Source: Chloroflexota bacterium (GTDB lineage Bacteria; Chloroflexota; Dormibacteria; Aeolococcales; Aeolococcaceae). Taken from it: a stretch of 42,076 nucleotides of DNA. Below are positions 23,078-30,656 of this stretch, one piece after another. The first letter of the stretch is position 1. Every line of letters starts with the position of its first letter. The translations under genes were made by a program, and so were the position numbers. The stretch spans positions 1-42,076 of the forward strand of contig VBGJ01000070.1 in assembly GCA_005880445.1 (NCBI GenBank), read 5' to 3'. The notes beneath the pieces were generated by a model that was given only the letters and a program-made list of their open reading frames with translations, searched no databases and was not told where the DNA came from.

Positions 23078-25200
23078 ACCCACGCTCCCACGAGACGGAA
23101 CGGAATCGGGCGCTCTCAGAGTCGCGCGCGGGGCGGCTGCATGTGGGACTGCTAGGGAGCTTCCGCGTCGAGGGACCCCAGGGCATCGTTCCCGAGAGCG
23201 CCTGGCTGCAGCGGCGATCGGCCAAGACGCTGCTGAAGCTGGTCGCGACCGATCCCGCCCATATGCTCCATCGCGAACAGATCATGGAAATGCTCTGGCG
23301 TGACGTCAACGCCGCGTCCGCGCGCAACAGTTTCGCGAAGGCATTGCACGCCGCCCGCCACGCGCTCGAGCCCCAGCGCACACGAGGGTCGAACACGTAC
23401 CTCCTGCTCCACGACGACATGCTTTGGCTCGACACCGAGAACGTCATCGTCGATGCCGACCGATTTGAGCGATTGGCGACCGCGGCGCTCGAGCGGGGAG
23501 ATCTCGAGCGGTACGAGATCGCGCTTGCGGCGTATTCCGGTGAGCTCCTTCCTGCAGACCGCTATGAGGACTGGTCTTACGGCCGCCGCGACTACCTCGC
23601 GTACTTGCATACGAAATTGCTGCGGGGAGCCGCCGAGGCCCTGGAAAGAATGGGCTCCAGTCAGCAGGCAGTAGACCATCTGCTCATCGCGCTGCAGCAC
23701 GACCCGGCGAACGAGGTCATTCATCGACAGCTCATCCGCATCTACGCGGAGCAAGGCATGCGTGGCGAAGCGGTGCGCCAATTCCACGCTTGCCGCGATG
23801 CGCTCAAGCACACGCTGGATGTGAGTCCTGATGCGCAGACCGTTGCCCTGTATGAGGACATCGTCGCCGACCGATTCCAGAGACGAGGTCCAACATACGC
23901 GCAGATTTCGAATTTCGGTGACGCCGGCACTGCGCCCTTGTGTCGGGCCGTATCCGAACCCCCCTTCGTCGGTCGTGACGAGTCGCTTCGGCTGCTGCGG
24001 GACCGACTGAAGCTCGCGGATGAGATGAGGGGTGGCCTCATTCTGCTCAGCGGTGAGGCAGGGGTCGGCAAGACGCGCTTGGTGGCCGAGTTCGTCGCCG
24101 AAGCGAGTGAGCGCGGCGCGACGGTGCTCGTCGGAGGCACCACGACCCATCCAAGGATGCTCCCCTACAGCGCATTCAGCCTCGCCATCGAGAGTCACGT
24201 GGCCAGCCAGCCGGACGACGAACGCCAGCGGCTGGCCGATAGGCATAGAGCATTGGTCCGGCTCATACCGTCGCTTGGAGTGGAAGCGAACCCATGGTTC
24301 GACCGAGCCGGCTCGGTCGCCCGCCACAGTCATCTCGTGGCCGCAATTGTCCGCTTGCTGACAGACCTGGCCGCAGAACGCACGGTCGTGCTGACAGTGG
24401 GAGACCTCGACGCGATCGATCCGCTGAGCTTGCAGCTGCTCTGGTATCTGGCACATCTGGCCGGCAACCGGAGATGGGTCATCGTCGCCACGTGCCGCGA
24501 GGAACGATTGGATGCAGAGAGTGAGCTTCTGGGCGCTCTCGATGCCGCCGTGCACCAAGGCGTATGCACACACATGCGGCTGCCATGCCTCCCCCGGCCG
24601 GAGTGCGACCAGCTTGTACGTGCGATCCTGCGCGACTACCCAGTCGACGGCGTGCTGCTGGATCATATGTTTTCGCTCACACTGGGGAATGCGCTGTTTG
24701 TCGTGGAGCTGGCCCGAGCGTTGCGAGAGTGCGGTGATGTCGACGCGACTGCGGCTACACCCACCACGTTGTCGCACGTTTCGAAGCATGTGCCCGAAGC
24801 CATCAGGAAGCTCGTGGAATCGACCGTATCCAACCTAGAACCGAATGTGCGCCAGGTTCTTCGACTCGTTGCCGCCGCTCAAGGCGACCTCACACTGGCG
24901 GAGCTTCGAGTCGCCGCGAAGGCGTTGCGACCTTCAGTGCCAGCCGCAGCCTTCTTCGATGCACTGGACCGGGCGCTGGCAGTGCAGATGATCGAGGAGC
25001 TGGAAGGAACGTATTCGTTTCGGCACCCGCTGGTCGGTGCAACCTTGTATGAGAGGCTCCCCGCTCACCGCCGTCTCCAGTACGAGGCGGCGCTGCGGCC
25101 CGCCCGGAGGATGGATGGGAAACTCTCGAAGCTCACCGTGCTCACCGCACCGGTACCTGCATCGGGTCCTGTGGCCCGTCGTGTGGAGGTGACCCAATGA
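23074..25200 (+). CDS. BTAD-type transcriptional regulator with AAA ATPase domain
   Basis: About 708 aa, SARP/AfsR-like layout without a C-terminal LuxR helix. Residues ~10–110 form a winged-helix DNA-binding domain (HVGLLGSFRVEG, LHREQIMEMLWRD). Residues ~110–260 form the BTAD helical domain (YSGELLPADRYEDW, IYAEQGMRGEAVRQF). An AAA_16-type ATPase follows: FVGRDESLRLLRDRL, Walker A GEAGVGKT (about residue 327), then helical repeats. In the Walker B region the sequence reads VVLTVGDLDAID, where the first Asp of the usual DD pair is Gly. GTG 23074 overlaps the previous TGA and is preferred to the track's TTG 23062. It is probably the operon's own regulator. Confidence 0.88.
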   Translation: MNPRSHETERNRALSESRAGRLHVGLLGSFRVEGPQGIVPESAWLQRRSAKTLLKLVATDPAHMLHREQIMEMLWRDVNAASARNSFAKALHAARHALEPQRTRGSNTYLLLHDDMLWLDTENVIVDADRFERLATAALERGDLERYEIALAAYSGELLPADRYEDWSYGRRDYLAYLHTKLLRGAAEALERMGSSQQAVDHLLIALQHDPANEVIHRQLIRIYAEQGMRGEAVRQFHACRDALKHTLDVSPDAQTVALYEDIVADRFQRRGPTYAQISNFGDAGTAPLCRAVSEPPFVGRDESLRLLRDRLKLADEMRGGLILLSGEAGVGKTRLVAEFVAEASERGATVLVGGTTTHPRMLPYSAFSLAIESHVASQPDDERQRLADRHRALVRLIPSLGVEANPWFDRAGSVARHSHLVAAIVRLLTDLAAERTVVLTVGDLDAIDPLSLQLLWYLAHLAGNRRWVIVATCREERLDAESELLGALDAAVHQGVCTHMRLPCLPRPECDQLVRAILRDYPVDGVLLDHMFSLTLGNALFVVELARALRECGDVDATAATPTTLSHVSKHVPEAIRKLVESTVSNLEPNVRQVLRLVAAAQGDLTLAELRVAAKALRPSVPAAAFFDALDRALAVQMIEELEGTYSFRHPLVGATLYERLPAHRRLQYEAALRPARRMDGKLSKLTVLTAPVPASGPVARRVEVTQ

Positions 25201-25415
25201 CCTGCCCGCAGTGTGGTGCCGCAACGCCCGACGACGAGTGGAACTGCACTTCATGCCGCATCAACCTCTACTGGGCCAGCCGCCACTATCCAGAGTTGGC
25301 CAAGGGTTCGGGGGATAGCCCGACGCTTCATTCGCGGCGACCGCAAGGAACTGGAAGAGCATCGGAATATGCATGGAATCACCAACGCGTAGGCTTCACG
25401 GCAGCTTGGCGCTAG
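25197..25415 (+). CDS. small zinc-ribbon protein
   Basis: A 72-aa protein with one zinc ribbon at its N-terminus (MTCPQCGAATPDDEWNCTSCR: CPQC and CTSC pairs) and a polar tail with no recognisable domain. It overlaps the regulator's stop codon (ATGA), so translation is coupled. It could act with the regulator or with the following enzymes. Its TAG stop lies in one arm of a hairpin. Confidence 0.75.
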   Translation: MTCPQCGAATPDDEWNCTSCRINLYWASRHYPELAKGSGDSPTLHSRRPQGTGRASEYAWNHQRVGFTAAWR

Positions 25416-25430
25416 GGGGGTAACTAGCGC
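25409..25430 (+). promoter_or_regulatory. hairpin overlapping the zinc-ribbon stop, in a G-rich gap
   Basis: GCGCTAG-GGGGGTAA-CTAGCGC: a 7-bp perfect stem with a G-rich loop. The sequence also reads as a direct repeat (GCGCTAGGGGGG / GCGCTAAGGGGG). It sits in the 48-nt gap before the GT2–GGDEF-like gene, the largest internal gap of the operon. It could tune expression between the two halves of the operon. Confidence 0.4.
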
Positions 25431-25463
25431 TAAGGGGGAAACTGGAAGGAAGGGAACGGAGAC

Positions 25464-26855
25464 ATGACTGTCCGCCTCGACACACGACTGTCGGGCATGG
25501 CTTGGGACGGCGATCAGCCGAACGCTCCGGACGCCGAGACGACCTCTTGCAGCGTCGGGATCATGGCGTACAACGAAGAAGCGAACATCGCCAGCGCGAT
25601 CAATACGATCCTGCCGCAGCGTCTTGCTTCCGGCAGGATCGACGAGCTGATCGTGGTCGCCAGCGGCTGCACGGATCGCACCGCTGAGATCGTCGCGAAG
25701 ATCGCGAAGCGCGAGCCTAGAGTTCGCCTCATTGTGCAGCCGCGTCGCGAGGGGAAGGCCTCCGCCATCAACCTCTTCATCGAAGCGGCGCGATCGCCTG
25801 TGCTGCTCATGGTCGGCGCGGATGTGCTGGTCGAGGAGGGGACGATCGAGGCGATGGTCCGCAATTTCGACGATCCAACGGTCGGCATGGTCGGCGGGCA
25901 TGCCATCCCGGTCAACGACGAGACGAGATTTCTCGGATATGCCGCTCATCTGCTCTGGCGCCTTCACGACCGGCTGGCGCGGGAGGCGCCGAAACTTGGC
26001 GAGATCGTCTCGTTCCGCAATGTGGTGCCGAGCCTCCCGGTCGACACGTCGGTCGACGAGATCTCACTCCAAGCGCTGATAACCCAACTGGGATACCGGA
26101 CCGTGTACGAGCCCAAGGCCATCGTTTACAACCGCGGCCCCGGAACAGTGCGGGACTTCGTGCGTCAACGGCGGCGGATCTTCGCTGGTCACCTGCGTGT
26201 GCGCAAGCAACAGGGGTATGCGGCGTCCACGATGAGCATCCGGCGGATCGGCCGCGCGTTTCGAGGATCGGGGGCCTTCAGCTCGCTGCGCGCGGTTCTC
26301 TGGACGACGTGCACGATCGCACTCGAGGCGACTGCCCGCGCGCTCGGCCGATATGACTTCGTGCGTCGCCACTCGCATCACGTATGGCGACCCATCAGCA
26401 CAACCAAGCGCTACATCGCGGAGGGCGCCATCGGTCAGCTGCAGCCCAGCGTGCTTGTGTTCCACATCGTCAATTTCCACCGACAGCAGCTGGAATTCGG
26501 CATGCGCGCCAGCAAGCAGATGGCCGGACGGGTGCTGCAATACATCCGGCTGTCCCTGGGGCCGAATTCGCAAGTCTCAGTGCAGCGAGGTGGCACGATC
26601 ATCGCTGTCATACCGGCTCCGCGCGAGGAGGCCGAGCGCATCGCAGGCGAGATTGTGCGTGGCCTCGATGACGGAGCGTTGGACCTCCATGACTCGACAG
26701 ACGGCCCGACGATCCGGCTCGCCTGCGGGATCATCGCGTTCTCGTTCGCCGGGCAGGCGGCGGCTGGGTCCGTGCAAGCGGCTGGACTGGCACCAGGGGA
26801 CTTCGGCACCGGACTCGATCGCCGTCTCGACGAAGCCCTTTCCGAGGCCGTCTAG
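25464..26855 (+). CDS. GT2 glycosyltransferase fused to a degenerate GGDEF-like domain
   Basis: 463 aa. Residues ~30–270 form a GT2 domain: VGIMAYNEEANIASAI, ELIVVASGCTDRT, GADV in the DxD position, and RQRRRIFAGHLRVRKQQGY at the acceptor side. No strong membrane helices are visible, so it is probably peripheral. Residues ~325–445 follow the order of a GGDEF domain: SVLVFHIVNF (where FDIDNF is usual), the helix RASKQMAGRVLQYIRLSL, VQRGGTIIAVIP (where RxGGDEFxxxxP is usual), EEAERIAGEIV, and IRLACGIIAFS (where VTxSIGIA is usual). The metal Asp (now His 334) and the DEF residues are lost, so it should not make c-di-GMP; it may bind a nucleotide or be structural. ATG 25464 has GGAG-like purines upstream. 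Confidence 0.85.
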   Translation: MTVRLDTRLSGMAWDGDQPNAPDAETTSCSVGIMAYNEEANIASAINTILPQRLASGRIDELIVVASGCTDRTAEIVAKIAKREPRVRLIVQPRREGKASAINLFIEAARSPVLLMVGADVLVEEGTIEAMVRNFDDPTVGMVGGHAIPVNDETRFLGYAAHLLWRLHDRLAREAPKLGEIVSFRNVVPSLPVDTSVDEISLQALITQLGYRTVYEPKAIVYNRGPGTVRDFVRQRRRIFAGHLRVRKQQGYAASTMSIRRIGRAFRGSGAFSSLRAVLWTTCTIALEATARALGRYDFVRRHSHHVWRPISTTKRYIAEGAIGQLQPSVLVFHIVNFHRQQLEFGMRASKQMAGRVLQYIRLSLGPNSQVSVQRGGTIIAVIPAPREEAERIAGEIVRGLDDGALDLHDSTDGPTIRLACGIIAFSFAGQAAAGSVQAAGLAPGDFGTGLDRRLDEALSEAV

Positions 26856-26883
26856 CCGCAATGCCACTGAGGACGAGTAATCG

Positions 26884-28026
26884 ATGGGCATGATGCAGGT
26901 CATACCGCAGATCCCGGTGCTGAAGGCATCGTATGTGACGGGGCGTGTGCTCACGCTGCCGGCGAACATCACCGTGAGCGTCAGCTATCGCTGCAACTCT
27001 CGTTGCAAGACATGCAACGTGTGGCTCCTTCCCAACGATGATCTCACGCTCACCGAGTGGGATCGCGTGTTCGAGTCCTTGGGCAAGGCCCCATATTGGT
27101 TCACCTTCAGTGGTGGAGAGCCCACCCTGCGCAGTGACCTCCCCGACATGGTGGCCAGCGCCTACCGCCACTGTCAACCGGGCATCATCAACATTCCGAC
27201 CAATGGCATCCAGGACAAGGTCATTCCGGGACGCATCGAGCGGGTGCTGCAGGCGGCTCCGAAGGCCGAGGTCATCATCAACCTCTCGCTCGACGCCGTG
27301 GGACTGAAGCACAACGAGATTCGTGGCGTCCGGAACAACTGGTCACGCGCCATGAGCACATACGCAAGTCTCAAGGACTTGAAGACGCGCTACAAGAATC
27401 TGACCCTCGGAGTGCACACGGTCATCTCGAACTTCAACGTGGACTCCTTCCCTGAGCTGTGCGAGGTCGTCCAGCGCGACCTGAAGCCTGACTCCTACAT
27501 CACCGAGATCGCTGAGGAGCGCGTCGAGCTCGACACCGTCGGCCTGGGTATCACCCCGACAGCAGAGCGTTACGAGGTCGCCATCGATACGCTGCTCGAA
27601 AGCCTTCGCGACCGGAACCTCACCGGGGTTGCGGAGGTCACACAGTCGTTCCGGCGCAGGTACTACGAGCTCGTCAAGCGGACGCTGCGCGAGCAGCGGC
27701 AGGTCATTCCGTGCATGGCCGGCGTGGCATCAGCCCAGATCGCTCCGAATGGCGACGTCTGGACGTGCTGCATCCGAGCCGAATCCATGGGCAACCTCCG
27801 GGAGCACGGGTACGACTTCGGAGCCGTCTGGAGAACGGGCAAGGCGGCGGCGCTGCGCCGCAGCATCAAGGCGGGTGAGTGTTATTGCCCGCTTGCCAAC
27901 GCGGCCTACACGAACATGTTGCTCCACGAGCCGACCGTGCTGAAGGTGGCAGCGGAGGTGACGCGCTCTCGGCTCAAATCCCGACTTGTCAATCATAGAG
28001 CTCACGCGAGCGAGGCGCTCGCGTGA
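26884..28026 (+). CDS. radical SAM/SPASM-domain enzyme
   Basis: 380 aa. The radical SAM 4Fe-4S motif is CNSRCKTC (Cys 37, 41, 44; CX3CX2C), followed by the SAM-binding FTFSGGEPTLR. The C-terminal part holds a SPASM/Twitch-like Cys set (IPCMAGVASAQIAPNGDVWTCCIR, then AGECYCPLANA) that would bind an extra Fe-S cluster. SPASM enzymes modify peptides, sugars or lipids; the neighbours here point to a glycan or lipid step (inference). No small precursor-peptide gene is seen next to it. The gene starts 28 nt after the GT2–GGDEF-like gene and its TGA overlaps the next GTG. Confidence 0.9.
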   Translation: MGMMQVIPQIPVLKASYVTGRVLTLPANITVSVSYRCNSRCKTCNVWLLPNDDLTLTEWDRVFESLGKAPYWFTFSGGEPTLRSDLPDMVASAYRHCQPGIINIPTNGIQDKVIPGRIERVLQAAPKAEVIINLSLDAVGLKHNEIRGVRNNWSRAMSTYASLKDLKTRYKNLTLGVHTVISNFNVDSFPELCEVVQRDLKPDSYITEIAEERVELDTVGLGITPTAERYEVAIDTLLESLRDRNLTGVAEVTQSFRRRYYELVKRTLREQRQVIPCMAGVASAQIAPNGDVWTCCIRAESMGNLREHGYDFGAVWRTGKAAALRRSIKAGECYCPLANAAYTNMLLHEPTVLKVAAEVTRSRLKSRLVNHRAHASEALA

Positions 28027-29048
28027 GCTCGCCACTCCATCGTTCGGACGAGGTGGTGCTCGTCACCGGTGCAACCGGGTTTCTTGGTTCCCATCTGGTG
28101 AAGCGGCTCGTCTCGGACGGGGCACGCGTGCGCATCCTCGTGAGGTCCGCGAATCGCGCTCGATCACTCGCCGAGCTCGGAGCTGAGGTAACGGTGGGAG
28201 ACATCCAGGACGAGACAGCTGTGCGCAGTGCTCTTCGTGGGGCGCTGACCGTGTATCACCTTGCCGGCAAGCTGCTGGTGCCCGGTGCGCGCGATGCTGA
28301 GTACCGAGCCACCCACGTCGACGCGACCAAGCTCCTCCTCGCCCACAGTCGCGGCCAGTCGCAGCTGCGGCGGTTCGTACATTGCAGCACGACGGGTGTC
28401 CTGGGCGTGACCGGTGCAGAGCCGGCTGACGAGGGCGCCCCACTCCGACCCACCAACATTTATGAGGCGACGAAGGCTGAGGCAGAGCTCGCCATACGCG
28501 ACGCCATGCGGTCGGGCTTCCCCGCCGTCATCGTCCGGCCGGGCCTTGTCTACGGACCGGGCGATCTGCATCTTCTTGGATTCTTCCGCTCGGTGTTCAG
28601 GGGGCGCTTTCGTCCCATCGGCCGGCGACCGGTCTGGTTGCATCCCATCTACGTCGACGACATGGTCGACGCGGTGGTTCGGTGTGGACGGCATCCCGCC
28701 GCCGTCGGTGAGTGTTTTCACATCGCCGGCCCGGAGCCCGTGTCGCTTGCTGCCTTGGCGGCGGCGATAGCCAACGCAGAGGGCACGGATGTGCCGTCAG
28801 GAACGATCCCTCTTCCGGCCGCGCGTGCGGTCGCAATTGCAGGCGATCTCCTGCCCAGCAACGTGCGTCGCGCTGCGCCGCTGACGCGCAGCCGCCTCGA
28901 CTTCCTGACACACAGCCGGGTGTACAGCGTGGCGAAGGCCAAGCGGGTCATCGACTTCACTCCGGCGACCGATCTCTCGACGGGGATGGCCCGCACGGTG
29001 GCGTGGTATCGCGAGCATGGCTACCTTCCCGCACGGTCCGCGGCATGA
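28023..29048 (+). CDS. NAD(P)-dependent epimerase/dehydratase (extended SDR) 1
   Basis: 341 aa. The Rossmann motif VLVTGATGFLGSHL lies at residues ~12–25, the catalytic Tyr-Lys pair at YEATK (147/151), and the upstream Ser in HCSTTGVLG. It is closest in style to HpnA/3-beta-hydroxysteroid-dehydrogenase-like extended SDRs (RPGLVYGPGDLHLLGFF), so the substrate may be a sugar nucleotide or a terpenoid/steroid-like lipid. The GTG start overlaps the radical SAM stop (GTGA). Confidence 0.9.
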   Translation: MSSPLHRSDEVVLVTGATGFLGSHLVKRLVSDGARVRILVRSANRARSLAELGAEVTVGDIQDETAVRSALRGALTVYHLAGKLLVPGARDAEYRATHVDATKLLLAHSRGQSQLRRFVHCSTTGVLGVTGAEPADEGAPLRPTNIYEATKAEAELAIRDAMRSGFPAVIVRPGLVYGPGDLHLLGFFRSVFRGRFRPIGRRPVWLHPIYVDDMVDAVVRCGRHPAAVGECFHIAGPEPVSLAALAAAIANAEGTDVPSGTIPLPAARAVAIAGDLLPSNVRRAAPLTRSRLDFLTHSRVYSVAKAKRVIDFTPATDLSTGMARTVAWYREHGYLPARSAA

Positions 29049-29067
29049 GGGTGTCGTAGGAGCAGCG

Positions 29068-29586
29068 GTGCGGGTCAGAGATCACATCGCTCTCTCCACT
29101 GCCGGGGCTGCCGCGCTGGCGCCCTGGGCGGGTCGGCGCGCGCTCGGAGCGTGGGCAGCGAGCATCCTCATCGACATCGACCATTACCTGTGGTTCTCGG
29201 TACACGAGCGGCAGGTCAGCCCGCGTCGCGCCGTGCGTTTCTTCAACCAGCCGGATGCGCCGCACCACCCCGCCACGCGCGTGCTGCATCATCCAACGAC
29301 GCTCCTGGCGGTCGCGTTGCTCGGTACTCGGCGCCGGGCGGCTCTGCCCGTGGCATTGGGCATGGCGTTCCATGTCGCGCTCGACGTGCAGCACGAACGG
29401 CGGCTTCGGGACATGCGCACGTCGGCCATGCGCCGCGATGACTTCACGTGTCAGGCCTGTGGCGTTCCGGGGCGGCCCGTCACGTCGCACGTGTGGCGTC
29501 AACCACGACTGCTTCCCTCCTACCGGATGCAAGACGTCGTCACGCTGTGCACCAGCTGTCATGAGGCCGCGCACGCGGATGCTTGA
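29068..29586 (+). CDS. YdjM-like membrane segment fused to a C-terminal HNH-type zinc domain
   Basis: About 172 aa from GTG 29068, which has AGGAG 5 nt upstream; the track start 29017 lies inside the previous gene. The N-terminal ~110 residues have hydrophobic stretches and metal-like motifs resembling YdjM/DUF457 membrane-bound hydrolases (SILIDIDHYLWF, HHPATRVLHHPTTLL, MAFHVALDVQHE). The last ~50 residues look like an HNH/McrA module: RDDFTCQACGV, SHVWRQP, and TLCTSCHEAAH, with two CxxC pairs and the His positions. The combination in one small protein is unusual. Function unknown; the HNH part could be purely structural. Confidence 0.7.
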   Translation: MRVRDHIALSTAGAAALAPWAGRRALGAWAASILIDIDHYLWFSVHERQVSPRRAVRFFNQPDAPHHPATRVLHHPTTLLAVALLGTRRRAALPVALGMAFHVALDVQHERRLRDMRTSAMRRDDFTCQACGVPGRPVTSHVWRQPRLLPSYRMQDVVTLCTSCHEAAHADA

Positions 29587-30649
29587 CGTCCGCCTGGTGC
29601 CGCCTCCCCTTGTCCGAGCGCTGCGCGGGCACACCGTTGGACTGCGCATGGCTGCCGGCCTTGGCGTCGGAGCGTTGCTGGTCGTCGCCTTCTTGAAGAT
29701 CGTCGGCATCGGTGGCGTGCTCCAGAGGCTGCAGCACCTGGACATCACCCTGGCCCTGCTCAGCGGCGCCGTCTTTCTCGGTGCCTGGGCGGTGCGCGCT
29801 CTCCGCTGGCGCTGGTTCCTGGCGCCGTACGTGGTCAGCATTCCGCGCGCGATCGGAATCTATCTGGTTGCCATCTTCATCAACTGGCTTCTTCCCATGC
29901 GCGGGGGCGAGTTCGCCAAGAGCCTGCTGCTGCGGCACTCGAACGACATCCCTGTCAGCGCCTCGCTGCCAACCGTGACGATGGACAAGGCGATGGACCT
30001 GCTCCCTGCTGTGGCGCTCATCGCGTTGCTCCCGATCGCGCATCTGCCCATGACGCAGCCAGTCTGGATACTCCTGCTGACCATCGTCGGCGTCCTGACG
30101 TGCGTTGCGATCGTGCTCGTGTTTGCGGCATGGCGCCGCGATCGCACCTTGGCGTGGCTGACTCGGAGCGTCGCCAGGATCCTTCCCGCGAGCGTGCGCC
30201 CGAACGTGGGTGCATTCGTGGTGCGCTTCACCGACACGATGCTTACGCTCGTGCGCCGGCCTCGACTCCTGATCATCACGGCCGCCTACACAGCGGTCGC
30301 CGTCGCGCTCGACGCGCTGTTCTGCTATCTCGCGTTTCGAGCCGTTGGAGCGGCGATTGCCTTTCCGGTCGTGCTCTATGGCTACACGCTGTACAACCTC
30401 GCATACATCCTCCCTACACCTCCGGGCCAGGTCGGCAGCAACGAGGTGATGGGCCTGCTGGTCTTCTCCGGCATGTTTGGCGTCAGCCGCTCCGCGGTTG
30501 GTGCGATGTTTCTCTTCTCCCACCCGTGGACGGCTGCTCTGATGGTGGCGTGTGGCCTCCTGTGCTTGAGCGCAATGGGGTTGACCTTGCTCGGCACCTT
30601 CAGCCTGGCACGCAGTCGAGTGACCGTCGCCGAAGAGACCGCGACGTGA
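29579..30649 (+). CDS. LPG-synthase-TM (UPF0104) family membrane protein, flippase-like
   Basis: 356 aa with about eight membrane segments. Family motifs are INWLLPMRGGEFAKSLLL in the first half and LPTPPGQVGSNEVMGLLVF in the second, as in the transmembrane domain of MprF and in AglD-like proteins. There is no C-terminal aminoacyl-transfer domain, so it is not a full MprF. In glycan loci such proteins are thought to handle or flip lipid-linked intermediates (inference). I place the start at ATG 29579, overlapping the previous stop by 8 nt; the track's 29255 start covers the upstream gene. Confidence 0.87.
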   Translation: MLDVRLVPPPLVRALRGHTVGLRMAAGLGVGALLVVAFLKIVGIGGVLQRLQHLDITLALLSGAVFLGAWAVRALRWRWFLAPYVVSIPRAIGIYLVAIFINWLLPMRGGEFAKSLLLRHSNDIPVSASLPTVTMDKAMDLLPAVALIALLPIAHLPMTQPVWILLLTIVGVLTCVAIVLVFAAWRRDRTLAWLTRSVARILPASVRPNVGAFVVRFTDTMLTLVRRPRLLIITAAYTAVAVALDALFCYLAFRAVGAAIAFPVVLYGYTLYNLAYILPTPPGQVGSNEVMGLLVFSGMFGVSRSAVGAMFLFSHPWTAALMVACGLLCLSAMGLTLLGTFSLARSRVTVAEETAT

Positions 30650-30656
30650 GGCAACG

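Noticed and set aside
23152-24789. Minus-strand 545-aa ORF
   Set aside because: Opposite to the BTAD-AAA regulator, with no recognisable motif.
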